64,000 nucleotides of DNA from Bettongia penicillata ogilbyi (lineage: Eukaryota > Chordata > Mammalia > Diprotodontia > Potoroidae). Positions 1-10,706 of the stretch are shown here, piece after piece; positions within the stretch are counted from its first letter, which is position 1, and each line of letters starts with the position of its first letter. Where the stretch lies: the NCBI GenBank assembly GCA_023548195.1, contig JAJHZJ010000575.1, positions 189,454 to 253,453 on the forward strand. Reading direction: 5' to 3'. The notes beneath the pieces are model-generated. The model was not told the DNA's origin. It saw nothing but the letters and a program-made list of their open reading frames with translations, and made no database searches. The position numbers were made by a program, and so were the translations under genes.

Positions 1-540
1 AGCCTTGAGTGAATTCAGTGAATTCAACATGGTCACTCCTTACTTAAGGTAGGCTCTTCTCCAGCTTTGTTTGGTTCTCAACTTGAAGTTTTTTGCAGTG
101 ATTTCTTTGGAAGTGGATTTACACAGAAAACATTTATTACATCATAAAAGTCATGTCAAAAATTTGTTGTTCTCTCATGGTAATTGTCTTGAAAATATCG
201 TTAAATCATTAACAAATTAATCTTGTAATAACAATTCATCGTTCCTGTTTAAATGATGCTATTTGTATTGCATATATTATTTCTGATACATTTTACATGA
301 GGTAAGCCAATTGCTAATGAAGAAAAACAAAGCCATTCTTAAATTAGCCAAAAAGTTAAAGAAATATTTTCCCCAAATGTCTACTTGGTGAATAAGAAAG
401 TAAAACTGTGTAACCTCTTTGAATCCAGGGTAAATTATTTTATTAATGGACTTATTAACACCTTAAGATTCTCACCTTTTATTACATTAGATGCTATAAA
501 TTTGTAGCAATTACCTCAGAAACTTTGATCCAACAAGTAT
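1..540. other. AT-rich spacer, nothing recognised
   Basis: No coding frame, repeat family or regulatory motif could be supported. Confidence 0.5.
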
Positions 541-544
541 TCTT

Positions 545-1440
545 GTTTTGCTACTTGCTGCTGTGGGGAATACAAAAAAATGCCCTAAAGACATAGTTCC
601 TACCCTGACATGACTAACAGTGAAATCAGCACACAAAAGAAAACAGAAGTAAACAGTATACAGTATGATGAAATGCTGGATTTGTAGTTCAGATACTTTA
701 CAGAAATTAAAATGGCAAAGAAATCAATGAATAGAAGTGCAATAGTGGGAGACTTTATACAAGGGGTTAACTCAGGTCTTGAAAAGTGAGCAGGATTCAG
801 ATAGCAAGACTGAGGGAAGTACTTCAAGCAAGAATGATTGACTAAGCACAAGAATGAACCATAGTTTTGAACAAGCTTCGCCAGCACACTGAGGAGAGAA
901 GCTTGATTGTACTAGAGGTATGAGCTGGGGAGCTGTGATTTTGGTTAAGTAAGGTAGGCCAATTAATTGAGGAACCTGATGGATTGCCTGAGGATCTTAC
1001 ACTTTATCCTGTAGATGATAGGGAGCCATTGAAGTCTGTTTAGTAGTGCTATACCTTGGGAAAGCATCAACAATGAAAGCAATGTTTTTAGAAGCGTTAA
1101 TTTGTTGACAGAGTAGATCATGCTCTGAAGTCATGGATTCCAGTGTAAATACTTTTGCAGTAATCCTGTCATGAGAGAGTGAAAACTAGGACAAAATCAT
1201 GTGAAAGAAGAATATGGGATTGTTTTTCAAAGAAAATTGATTCAGGGGAAAGGAACAGACGAGGAAGTCAAAGAAATATCAAGTTCTGAAGACTACGTGA
1301 AATGGTGGTCATCATTGGTGTGGGTGAAATGGCGGTATTGAAAAAAAATGAGGTTTTTAGAAGAAAACTTTTTTTTTTTTTCCTGAGAAGATGAGTTCAA
1401 TCATTCATCCCCTGAGTTTCAGACATATTAATTTTTTGGT
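545..1440 (-). repeat. L2-lineage LINE relic
   Basis: GCTGTGGGGAATACAAAAAA, CATAGTTCCTACCCTGACAT, then TTTATCCTGTAGATGATAGG with GAGCCATTGAAGTCTGTTTA near 1005-1043 follow the order of the L2 3' region read in reverse. Very diverged, no open frame. The 3' limit is uncertain. Confidence 0.55.
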
Positions 1441-2305
1441 GACAGTATTCCAGGGGAAAATGTTTAATTGACATTTAGAGACTGGAGGCTGGAACTTGAA
1501 TGGAAAGTAAGAATTTGCAATGATGATGGGTTAGTAAGTCACTCATATGAAATTTGCAGGAGAAAAAATGAATAAGTTTTTCAAAGGAGAGAGGAGAGAG
1601 CCAGGAGCAGAGAGCCATGAAGTATAGCTTCAGAAATGGCCACAGTTAGAGAACAGGAGTATGAACAAGAGTCACTGAAGAAGATAAACTTACCACTATC
1701 CAATGGGGACTGAAAATTAAGATCATAGTCCTATGTCTTCATTATACTTTAGCCACTAATGAACTCTCACCTTGGGCATGTAAACATTAACTATATTTTC
1801 TTCATCAACTAAATAAAACCAGGGTTGAACATAAAAAAAGTTGAAATTACTTTAAGCTTTAACATTCTATATTCTAGTTGCTTCAGTGAAATGGTGAGAA
1901 AATGTAGGCAGCAGAGAGAGAATTTTTGTTTCAATGTTTAATAGTGAAAAAAAGAAAAAAAGTGATGTAAGATTAAACAATCAGGTCCAACAAAGGATTT
2001 TTATTCAAAATAAGAAAGGTAACTAGATATCTGAAGTTCAGAAATGGTGGGAATGAATCACTGATCAACCAACATACAAATATTTCTAAAGTACCTATCA
2101 TGTTCCAGAAACCACAGTACATTATGGGAATACATAGATAAAAATGAAAATGCACACCAATATGTACACATATAAAAATACACATGTATACATGTGCCCA
2201 TATTATGCACATATGTGTATAAATGAGCATACATATATGTACACTCAATATTGTGTCTATTATGTATACATATATTATATTTGTACCTCTGTATGTGCTA
2301 TGACT
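1441..2305. other. Spacer with no gene; alternating AT/CA-rich block at its end
   Basis: Nothing coding. From about 2140 to 2300 the sequence is rich in ATAC, ATGT and CATA units (a decayed microsatellite), which keeps a minus-strand frame open by chance (1973-2383). Confidence 0.5.
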
Positions 2306-2309
2306 TTTT

Positions 2310-2812
2310 GGAGTCACGTATGAGAGTTGGGTCACAGATTGACACGAAAGATGGGTGAGCAGCCCTGAAAAAGTGCTTGGCAAGTCCCTGCACTAGAGGT
2401 GCTACTCTTACTGGTCATACCCTGGTATAATTACCTATGTAAACTGGCTAAACCAGGTTGAAGGTAACCCACAGGCCTCAGACCCATCAGAGAGTTGGGG
2501 AGATATCTGGTCCAAGCATGTGAAGACTTCCCCTGGTGCAATGTTCAAATGAGAGCAATTTGTTCCAGTGCCCATGAAGGTGACTGAAGCAAGTACTATG
2601 CATTATTTAGAGCTTGATTAACATCATGTATGCTGAGGTCATCCACTGCTTCCAGGGTCTTCACCAGTTGCCTGACTTGTTTTGACACTGGATTTTGATT
2701 ACTCACGAAGAGTGAGTGAAGCTGATGATTTTGTGTAACTTTGCTTCACTTAAATTTCAATTCGTGTGCAAGTAAAGACATCACCTATGATTCCATTGGT
2801 CCTCCTCAAAAA
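2310..2812 (+). repeat. RTE-derived SINE (LINE head plus LINE tail)
   Basis: Contains GGCTAAACCAGGTTGAAGG, GTTGGGGAGATATCTGGTCC, AAGCATGTGAAGACTTCCCC, GCAATTTGTTCCAGTGCCCA, GAGTGAGTGAAGCTGATGAT, AATTCGTGTGCAAGTAAAGAC and the tail CATTGGTCCTCCTCAAAAAT. The same order is found reversed at 15970-16450 and in the 5' part of the LINE at 34343-37500. Confidence 0.75.
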
Positions 2813-2830
2813 TGAATAGCATATGTATAC

Positions 2831-2834
<4 letters not shown>

Positions 2835-2877
<43 letters not shown>

Positions 2878-2975
2878 TATATGTGTTGCCCAGAAACATT
2901 TTTCTACACACATACTATATGTATACACACATGTAGGCATATATTTATAAATATACATATACATACATGTGTATA
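2835..2975. repeat. (TA)n microsatellite and decayed ATAC-rich flank
   Basis: About 19 TA units at 2836-2874, then imperfect ATACATAC-type sequence to about 2975. Confidence 0.9.
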
Positions 2976-2984
2976 TCTCAAACA

Positions 2985-3200
2985 GACCTGTGTTTTCATC
3001 AGGTTATGGAACTCCTGGATGGGGAAACTCCTTCTATCAATGCATGTTGTTACCTTCTCTTCAACTTACACTTTGAGAGTTAAGTGACTTGCCAAAGGCC
3101 ATATAGTCATAATATATGAGATAAAACTTAAATTAATGTCCTCCTAGCTCCAAGGTTGACTTTCTATACACAGGGTCACACTGCCTCTCTAAATAAATAT
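2985..3200 (+). repeat. CORE-type SINE fragment
   Basis: GAGTTAAGTGACTTGCCAAA, GGCCATATAGTCATAATATA, and CTATACACAGGGTCACACTG ending in TGCCTCT match the common marsupial SINE 3' part. Confidence 0.6.
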
Positions 3201-3264
3201 ATAGAGAACAAATACAAAATGAATGCAAAATAGTTTAGGGAAAGTACTGACAGCTGGTGGGATC

Positions 3265-4015
3265 AGGAAATACTTTATGATGAAGGTGAATTGACCATGT
3301 GACTCCCTTATTTGACCAACTGCAATGGCTTCCTATTGCTTTTAGGATAAATAAAAAGTCCCCTCTTCAGCTTTTAAGGCTCTGAAGAACCATGATCCAT
3401 TCTATCTTTTCAGCTTTGCTGGATATTAATTCTCCTCTTGCACATCACAACCAAACCAACCACCACTCTGGTCTTCACTAATGACAGTCCACCTCCTTCT
3501 ATACATTTGCACTGCTTCTTCCTCATACACCAAATACCCTCTCTCCTAACCTCTACCTCACCAAGTCTTACTCATCTTTTAAGAGGCAACTTAGATACTA
3601 TCTTTTCATGAAATCTTTCCCGATCCCCCTAATTGCTGTACCCTCCCTCTCAAACTGCCTTTTAAAACTACCTTTATATATTTATATTGATTATCTTTAT
3701 AACATATGTGTTTTTATATATGCCTGTTGTCTCCACCATTAGAATGTAAGCTCATTTTGAGTGTGGTTTGTTCATTCTTTGTAATTGCAGCTTTTCCTCA
3801 CTCTCTCATAGTGCCCAGAACCTAGTACAGTGCTGGGCACATAGTAGGTGTAATAATTGTTGATTGATTGAAGGTAGCACTTGAGTTAAGTCTTGAATGA
3901 AGATGATGTGATAGTAAGGAGAGAGAGTATTCCAGCTAAGGAATATTTCCAATGGCACAGAGATGAGAGGTGTTTGCCCCTCATTAGGACCTTCAAGAAG
4001 TTCAAGATTAAACAT
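3265..4015 (+). repeat. L2-lineage LINE, 3' region
   Basis: AACTGCAATGGCTTCCTATT, CTTTTAAGGCTCTGAAGAAC, CATGAAATCTTTCCCGATCC, TAGAATGTAAGCTCATTTTG, and the 3' signature GCTGGGCACATAGTAGGTG (near 3831-3850) followed by a TTGATTGATTG tail. Sequence after the tail (3870-4015) is further reverse-type L2 material. Confidence 0.7.
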
Positions 4016-4093
4016 CATGGGGAGGAAAATGATGAATAAAGGGAAAATGTCCCTCAGTAGTCATAACAGCATCAGATTCCACAGTATAAAGTA

Positions 4094-4213
4094 GTTGGCA
4101 AACTATGTCCCAGAGGCCAAATTCAGCCTGTTGTCTATTTTTGTACTGTTAACAAGCAAAAGATAATTCAAGGGCTATGGGCTAATTTAATCCCTGGGTT
4201 ATAGTTTGCCAAG
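4094..4213. mobile_element. MITE-like DNA transposon, about 120 bp
   Basis: Ends are a perfect 12-base inverted repeat: TTGGCAAACTAT at 4095-4106 and ATAGTTTGCCAA at 4201-4212, with partial pairing extending into CCCAG on each side. The interior (GAGGCCAAATTCAGCCTGTT) resembles ancient hAT-type short elements of mammals. No coding capacity. Confidence 0.55.
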
Positions 4214-4324
4214 CTCGATTCTAGATGACTGCTAGATGGATGTGAATTTACACACAAGGTCTATTAGGTCAAACTAAAATTCATGTCTAGAGACTGTAAC
4301 TAAGGCAGTTCTTTTGAATTCATG

Positions 4325-4430
4325 TCTATTTACAAACACTTGCCCTTTTGGATAGTGAGGGGGTGGCACAATGCTTTGTGCATAGCAGATGCTCACTAAA
4401 TATGATGGATGAATGAAAGAATAAATCTTA
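4325..4430 (+). repeat. L2/MIR tail fragment
   Basis: TTGTGCATAGCAGATGCTCA followed by CTAAATATGATGGATGAATG is the conserved 3' end shared by L2 and MIR. Confidence 0.5.
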
Positions 4431-4599
4431 CAGAGTTAAGAGACTTTTAAGAATATTTAATAAGTACAATACTCATTATTTATGAGCTCAGACAAAATGG
4501 TAGAAACTACACATAGTACAGAAAAAAAAAAAAAACAACTAGTTATCCTTAGGACACACTTAATCCATCAACTCCTCTTTCTCATCCAGTTCCCAATAC

Positions 4600-5195
4600 C
4601 TATTTAAAGGGCGAGACTAATGCAATGATATTTGGGTTGTGGAAAGGAAGGTGTATGAGATGTCTGTAGTGCCAAAGCAATATTCACAGCACCTACAGCA
4701 CCTATGAACCTGCCGGCAAAATTCTGAATCATGAAATACAGCAGACTCTCCACATGGAAGACAGAACCAAAACATTTATTCAAACAACAGAAACCTGAAT
4801 CCCAACACCAGAAAGCCAAATCCACCATAGCAACAAAGAAATCTATATACAACCAAAATGCAGAAGACAATAGCATCCCCAAGCTTTCCCTTGCTAGGGC
4901 CTTCCCACAAACCAGCTCCCTTAAACAAAATCACAAATAAGCTGTCCCACTCAGAGTGGGTGCTACCTTTCTCAGCTCTGATTGTTCTCTAACTTCCTTT
5001 CAGCAGTGTTCTAGCTCCACTTCTTCCTGCTCCACCCTGTCTTGTTCCAGGTGATTTGGCTCATGTGACTTAAGACTCCATGTGGCTTAAGCAGGCCACA
5101 TGGGCCTTTTAATGTATGGGAAAGATCATACCGTTAAGAGCAAAATTACATTATTAATAAGCAAAATATACATTACTTGTATAATGTCTTATCTT
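4600..5195 (-). mobile_element. Solo ERV long terminal repeat
   Basis: On the minus strand it aligns over about 500 bp with the plus-strand LTR at 55236-55775. Shared blocks are GATCTTTCCCAT, GCCTGCTTAAG, GAATAAATxTTTTGGTTCTG (poly-A signal inside) and TCTTCCATGTGGxGA. No gag/pol/env sequence adjoins it, so it is a solo LTR. Exact TG and CA ends and the target duplication could not be fixed. Confidence 0.65.
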
Positions 5196-5505
5196 TCTAG
5201 AGAGTTAACCTATACAAATTCTGATCCTCTTGAGTTAGATATGAATGGATGAGATGCAATATTGCAGAGGGGTGAGCAGTGGAACATCTATCCTGGATGC
5301 ACTGGAGGAAATATAATGGAAGATAGGTCATAACTGAAGGATGAGAATAGAGCTTGCTTATATCTGTTCTCTTTCTTTGTATTCCCATCTAAAGTCTAGA
5401 GAGTGTTAGATCAATTTTAGCGATGCCAAATAAAGTTAACAAAAACAAAATATAATTAGCTCCAGTAAAGATGGGAGCATAAAAGTCTCAGTCAAACCTA
5501 GCTTT
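5196..5505. other. Spacer, nothing recognised
   Basis: No coding frame or repeat family supported. Confidence 0.5.
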
Positions 5506-5510
5506 CTCTA

Positions 5511-5683
5511 CAGGAATTCTTAGTCTGTGGTCCTTTAATTTATTTTTGAAAAAAATGATCATTACATTTCAATACAATTAGTTTCCTTTGTAGTCCTATG
5601 TATTTTATTTTATGCATTAAGAAACATGATTCTCTGAAAAGGCCTCTAGGCTTCACTAGACTGTCAAAAGGTATGAATTCCTG
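5511..5683. mobile_element. hAT-type MITE, about 170 bp
   Basis: Inverted ends CAGGAATTCTTA (5511-5522) and TATGAATTCCTG (5672-5683). The interior TTTCAATACAATTAGTTTCC, TTTGTAGTCCTATGTATTTT and CTAGGCTTCACTAGACTG is familiar from old mammalian hAT short elements. No open frame of its own. Confidence 0.6.
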
Positions 5684-5763
5684 TTCTAGGACAACATTTA
5701 GGTAAGATGACAAATGCTGTAAGAGGAAACAGAGAAACAACAAACAGGATAGATAAGTTAAAG

Positions 5764-6165
5764 AACGTGATGATTACTGAAAGAGAGAGACAGAGAAACA
5801 CACAGAGACTTACAGAAAGGGAAATTGAGACACAGAGATGCAAATATGGAGAGACTGCCACAGAATGACAGAGATGGAGAAACAGAGTGACAGATAAAGA
5901 CAAAGGTAGAGAAAGAGAAAGAAAGACAGATACACAGAGAGAAAGACAAAACACAGGGAAGCATGCAGAGATAGAGACTGAAAGGGAGAGACAAGAAAAG
6001 ACATAGGCAGGAAGAGAAACAGACAGAGAGACATACACACATAGAGACAGTCAGTCAGAAACAGATACAGAGACATGCACACAGAGAGACTGAGTGAGAG
6101 AAGAAAACAGATTCTAAGTGAGAGATGGAAATAGAAACTGAGGCAAGATGGGGAGGCAATGGTGG
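5764..6165. repeat. Imperfect purine-rich GAGACA-type simple repeat
   Basis: About 400 bp of GAGACAGA/GAGAAACA-like units on the plus strand. The complementary strand is CT-rich and has almost no stop codons, so all three minus frames stay open (serine/leucine/cysteine/valine-rich). This is compositional, not coding. Confidence 0.85.
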
Positions 6166-6180
6166 TAATCAAACACATAT

Positions 6181-7790
6181 ATACAATAAAATATCAGTAT
6201 TAAAATTGCTTGTTATTTTTTTTCCTTCTGCCCTTCTAGAGGGCAGAGCATAGAAAAAAAGATTCATGTTAAACCACTTGATCCATGACTTCTCTAATCT
6301 GAATGCTTCATCCATTTTCTCCATTTGTCCAGATGTATATTCTGCATTGGACCCAAACAGCTCTGGAGGAGAAAGTGAGACAGAGCTCTTTGCTCTGCCC
6401 TCCCTTACTTAAATCCAACTCACTTGCAAGATATGGGATCATTTTCTTGACACCATGGTCCTCCTTGGGAAGCAAGGGTACAAACAACAACTTGGATGGG
6501 GGAAGAGCTTCACTGGCTCAGGATTTACAGATGGGAAGAGGAAAAAAAATGTCCTCCAGTAATGACATAATTACGATTATGCAGTGGTAATGGTGGTGGA
6601 AGATGGGAAATTTACAGATGCTAGGATATCATCCCAGCTAAGACAGAACTTGAAAGGTACAGAGCATATATAGCGGTATCCCAATCCTAGTCTCCCTATT
6701 GAGGACTGCAATGTCCTGTTTAGTTCTCTAGACCAAAGTTACTGGAAGGAATTGGGATAAAAATGAATTGTTGCCCACGTCTGCTTACAAATTCTAAACC
6801 GAGGACTGAGAAATCAGTATGATCACATAGGGGCCTCCTGTCCCACACTGGAATCTGCACAAAGGGATGAGAGAGTATGGCAATGCCTTATATAACTGTA
6901 AAGAGAATATAAAAAGTGTGAAAGTATTTTGGATATTACAGTTTTCCAGAGCTAACGACCAGCAAGGAGGTTTTGCAGTGAACTTGGCATAATAATAATC
7001 CTTTGCACTCTGAAAAGATCTCACCCTCTAGCAAAGTGTATTGCCTGGGCCACCATAAAGTGTTCACTGAGGGATTTAACTCCCCCTTTTCCCCAGGGCC
7101 ATCCATCACATATTCTGAATCCCTGTTCCTTGTCATTAACAGTTATTTTCCCCCTATTCCCATCTCAGAATTGTGGTTCTATACACCATAGATTAATCAT
7201 GACTCCCAAGACTTGGCACAATACTGAGCCTACAGGACATGTGTGAACAGTAACACAACACCTAAAAATGACTATGTCATATTACAACCCATTTATGTAT
7301 ATAAGCCTTGTCTGTACCGCAATATGTTAAGCCCTGCTTCAGGGGGGTAGGACTTTCGTGAATGGAAGTTGTTTTTCTCATTCCAAAATGAATGATACCA
7401 CTGACACACCTGTTTCTAGATTGTTCTGTTTAGGACTAGCCCTTCCCAGATTAGAAAAGAATCCAGATTGGACAGCATTTCAAAATTTTGTTGACAAAGG
7501 AAACAGCAAAGAGATTTTAACTATCCAACAATGGAAAAACTGAAAACATGAACCAAGAGAACATAACTATTCATACCGCAAAAATATACTATTAATAGTA
7601 CAATTCTAATTAAACTAATTAATCAAACTAATTAAAGTACAATTCTAAAAACTAGAATTCCATTATAATCCCAAGTAAAAGCCCAGAGAAAAAGCATTCA
7701 TTTAAGTCAAGAGAATACACAATGTGAATGGATGTTATAAAAGAAGAGATGAAGTAAAAGATAAAGAATGAAATTACAGCTCTTGGAATA
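6181..7790. other. Spacer, no gene or repeat recognised
   Basis: About 1.6 kb with only short frames (60-95 codons) that resemble no family I know. A short direct repeat (AATTAAACTAATTAATCAAAC) lies near 7608-7640. Confidence 0.5.
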
Positions 7791-8468
7791 GATTTTGAGG
7801 AGGAACCAAGATGGCAGATTAGAAAGGTACACATATGCCAGGCCTAAACCACAGCTCATAAAATACCTGTAAAGAAGAACTCCCAAAAAATTCTGGAGCA
7901 GCAGAAGCCACAGAACAATGGAGTGGAGGAGATTTCTGTTCCAGAGAGACCTGAAAAACTGACATGAAAAGTTCATCACGCACCGGACCCGAAGCAGAGC
8001 CCAACCGTGCCTTGGCCAACTAGCATCAAGAGGAGCAGACCCAAGCAGGCTTCAGAGACAGAATCTCCAGCAGCAACGCAGATCTCTCCACCCATAGACA
8101 CCAAAGGTCAATGAGAGGGTCTTTTTGACTGGCTGAGGGGGGAGTGGGGTGTCCCCAAAACTCAGGCCCCCTCAGGAGGCAGCAGCAGAGGCAGCAGCAG
8201 ACAGGGGCTCCCAAAGAAGGCATGAAGGTGCCTGCTTTGTTGAAGGTCTCCACATAAAACCCCTGAGGGAACTGAGCTCTAAGTGACTGCCCTGCCTCCA
8301 CTCAAGCAGCTGAACTTACTCTCATACTGAATAGCAGCCCTGCGCCTGCCGAAACCCTAAGGCTCGGAAGCAGCATTTGAATCTCATACCTCAAGTGCTG
8401 GCTGGGAGGATCTGGAGGTGAGGTGGATGTGGAGAGGAAGCTCAGAAGTCTAGTAACTGGCAGGGAAA

Positions 8469-10523
8469 ATGCCCAGAAAAGGGGGAAAAATAAATAAGAC
8501 CACAGAAGGTTACTTTCTTGGTGAACAGATATCTCCTCTGATCCTTTCAGATGAGGAAGAACAATGTTTACCATCAGGGAAAGACAAAGAAGTCAAGGAT
8601 TCTGTATCCCAAACATCCCAAATGAATATTCAATGGGCTTAGGCCATGGAAGAACTCAAAAAGGATTTTGAAAATCAAGTTAGACAGGTAGAGGAAAAAC
8701 TGGGAAGAGAAATGAGAGAGATGCAAGAAAAGCATGAAAAACAGGTCAACACCTTGATAAAGAAGACCCAAAAAAATGCTGAAGAAAATAATACCTTGGA
8801 AAATAGGCTAACTCGGGGGCGGAGTTAAGATGGCGGAGTAGAAAGACTCACGTATACGAGCTCCGAACCCACAGTCCATAGATTTAATGTAAGAAGAGCT
8901 CCCCACAAGTTCTGGATCACTGCAAGGTGTGCAGAAACACAGTGGAAGAGATTTCCGTTCCAGAGAGCCCTGGAGAGCCATCCCCAGGGTCCGTAGCACC
9001 CTGGAAAGCAGAGTCCACCCCAGCGCTGGAGGAGCAGATCCGAGCAGGCTTCAGAGATGGAACCTCCGGCGGCCAGGAAAGTCCCTCCGCCCACAGACTC
9101 TACAGGTCAGTGAAAGACACGTGTGAGCTGGCAGAGAGAGGAGCGGGGTGTCTCCGTGACTTGGGCCCCCTTGGGAGGAAGTGGCTGAGGCAGAGGCAGG
9201 GGCAGGAAGCGGTGGAGGCAGAGGCAGCAGCGGCGGCCCCCGGGACTCCCTGAGCAGGCAGGATCTTCATTACTAAAGTCTCTGCATAAACCACCTGAAG
9301 GAGCTGAGCCTGGGAGACAGCCCTACCCCACCCGCTCCATTACTGGAGGTCTCTGCATAAAGCCCCTGAGGGAACTGAGCCTGGGAGGTGGCCCTGCCCC
9401 CACCCCAGCACCAGAACTAAAGCTCACATTGAATAGCAGCTGCACCTGCCACAGAAAGCCCATTTGAATCTCAGACCCCAAGCACTAGCTGGACGAATCT
9501 AGGTGGGGGGTGGACAGAAATCTCAGAACTCAAGTAACTGGCTGGGAAAATGCCCAGAAAAGGGAAGAAAAATAAGACTACAGAGAGCTTTTTCGAGCAG
9601 ATGCAAATGATCCCGCCTTTCGGATCTGATGAGGAGGAGATATTCTTGCCATCAGGGAAAGATGTGGAGGGCGGGGCCTCTGTATCCCAGACATCCCAGG
9701 GGGTTGTCGGGTGGGCTCAGGCCTTGGAAGAGCTCGAAAAATAGGCTAACTCAATTAGGAAAAGAGGTTCAAAAAGCCAATGAGGAGAAGAATGCTTTCA
9801 AAAGCAGATTTAGCCAAATGGAAAAGGAGGTTCAAAAACTCACTGAAGAAAATAGTACTTTAAAAATTAGAATGGAACAGATGGAGGCTAATGACTTTAT
9901 GAGAAACCAAGAAATCACAAAACAAAACCAAAAGAATGAAAAAATGGAAGATGATGTGAAATATCTCATTGGTAAAACAACTGAACTGGAAAATAGATCC
10001 AGGAGAGACAATTTAAAAAATTATGGGACTGGTTGAAAGCCATGATCAAAAAAAGAGCCTACACATCATCTTTCATGAAATTATCAAGGAAAACTGCCTT
10101 TATATTCTAGAACCAGAGGGCAAAATGCATGTTCAAGGAATCCACTGATCATCTCCTGAAAGAGATCCAAAAAGAGAAACTCCTAGGAACATTGTGGCCA
10201 AATTCCAGAGTTCCCTGATCAAGAAGAAAATATTGCAAGCAGCTAGAAAGGAACAATTCAAGTATTATGGAAATACAATCAAGATAACACAAGATCTAGC
10301 AGCTTCTACATTAAGGGATTGAAGAGTTTGCCATATGATATTCCAGAAGTCAAAGGAACTAGGACTAAAACCAAGAATCACCTACCCAGAAAGTCTGAGT
10401 ATAAGACTTCAGTGGAAAAAATGGTCTTTCAATGAAATAGAGAACTTTCAAGCATTCTTGATGAAAAGACCAGAGCTGAAAAGAAAATTTGACTTTCAAG
10501 CAGTAGAAGGAGAAGAAGCATGA
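8469..10523 (+). pseudogene. HAL1 ORF1 (RNA-binding coiled-coil protein), interrupted
   Basis: L1-ORF1-type protein, which coats retrotransposon RNA as trimers. It starts MPRKGG at 8469. A long heptad coiled coil follows (EELKKDFENQVRQVEEKL up to 8814, resuming RLTQLGKEVQKANEEKNAF after 9752), then RMEQMEANDFM and ELENRSRRDNLK (RRM entry, about 9970-10015). The C-terminal domain ends in SKELGLKPRITYPESLS and FNEIENFQAFLMKRPEL (10335-10523). A frameshift after 10020 and stops in the RRM part break it. The coiled coil is cut by the nested element. Confidence 0.8.
8815..9737 (+). mobile_element. HAL1 head inserted inside HAL1 ORF1 (nested, 3'-truncated)
   Basis: Begins exactly at a canonical L1-type 5' end (GGGGGCGGAGTTAAGATGGC) and runs through a GC-rich 5'UTR and the first 62 or so codons of ORF1 (ATG at 9550, MPRKGKKNKTTESFFEQ), stopping at GAAGAGCTCGA. 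It is flanked by a perfect 15-base direct repeat, AAAATAGGCTAACTC (8800-8814 and 9738-9752), which is native host ORF1 sequence. This is a target-site duplication. The element lost its 3' part because the copy ends at an internal A-run in ORF1, not by 5' truncation. Confidence 0.8.
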
Positions 10524-10647
10524 AAAAGTAAACAGCAAAGAGAAGTCATAAGGGACTTGCCAAAGGAGAACAGTTTACATTCCTACATGGAAAGACAATA
10601 TTTGTAACTCTTGAAACTTTTCAATATCTGGGTAGTTGGTGGGATTA

Positions 10648-10706
10648 CACACACACACACATGCACACACACGTACACATGTGCACACACACATGCATGC
10701 ACACAC
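10648..10706. repeat. (CA)n microsatellite in the HAL1 3'UTR
   Basis: Interrupted CA repeat with TG and GT breaks directly after HAL1 ORF1. Its position is shared with the HAL1 copy near 53788-54030. Confidence 0.85.

Noticed and set aside
8927..9253. 108-codon plus frame in the HAL1 5'UTR
   Set aside because: GC-rich 5'UTR upstream of the real ORF1 start at 9550; not open in the sister heads at 7797, 47274 or 48401.
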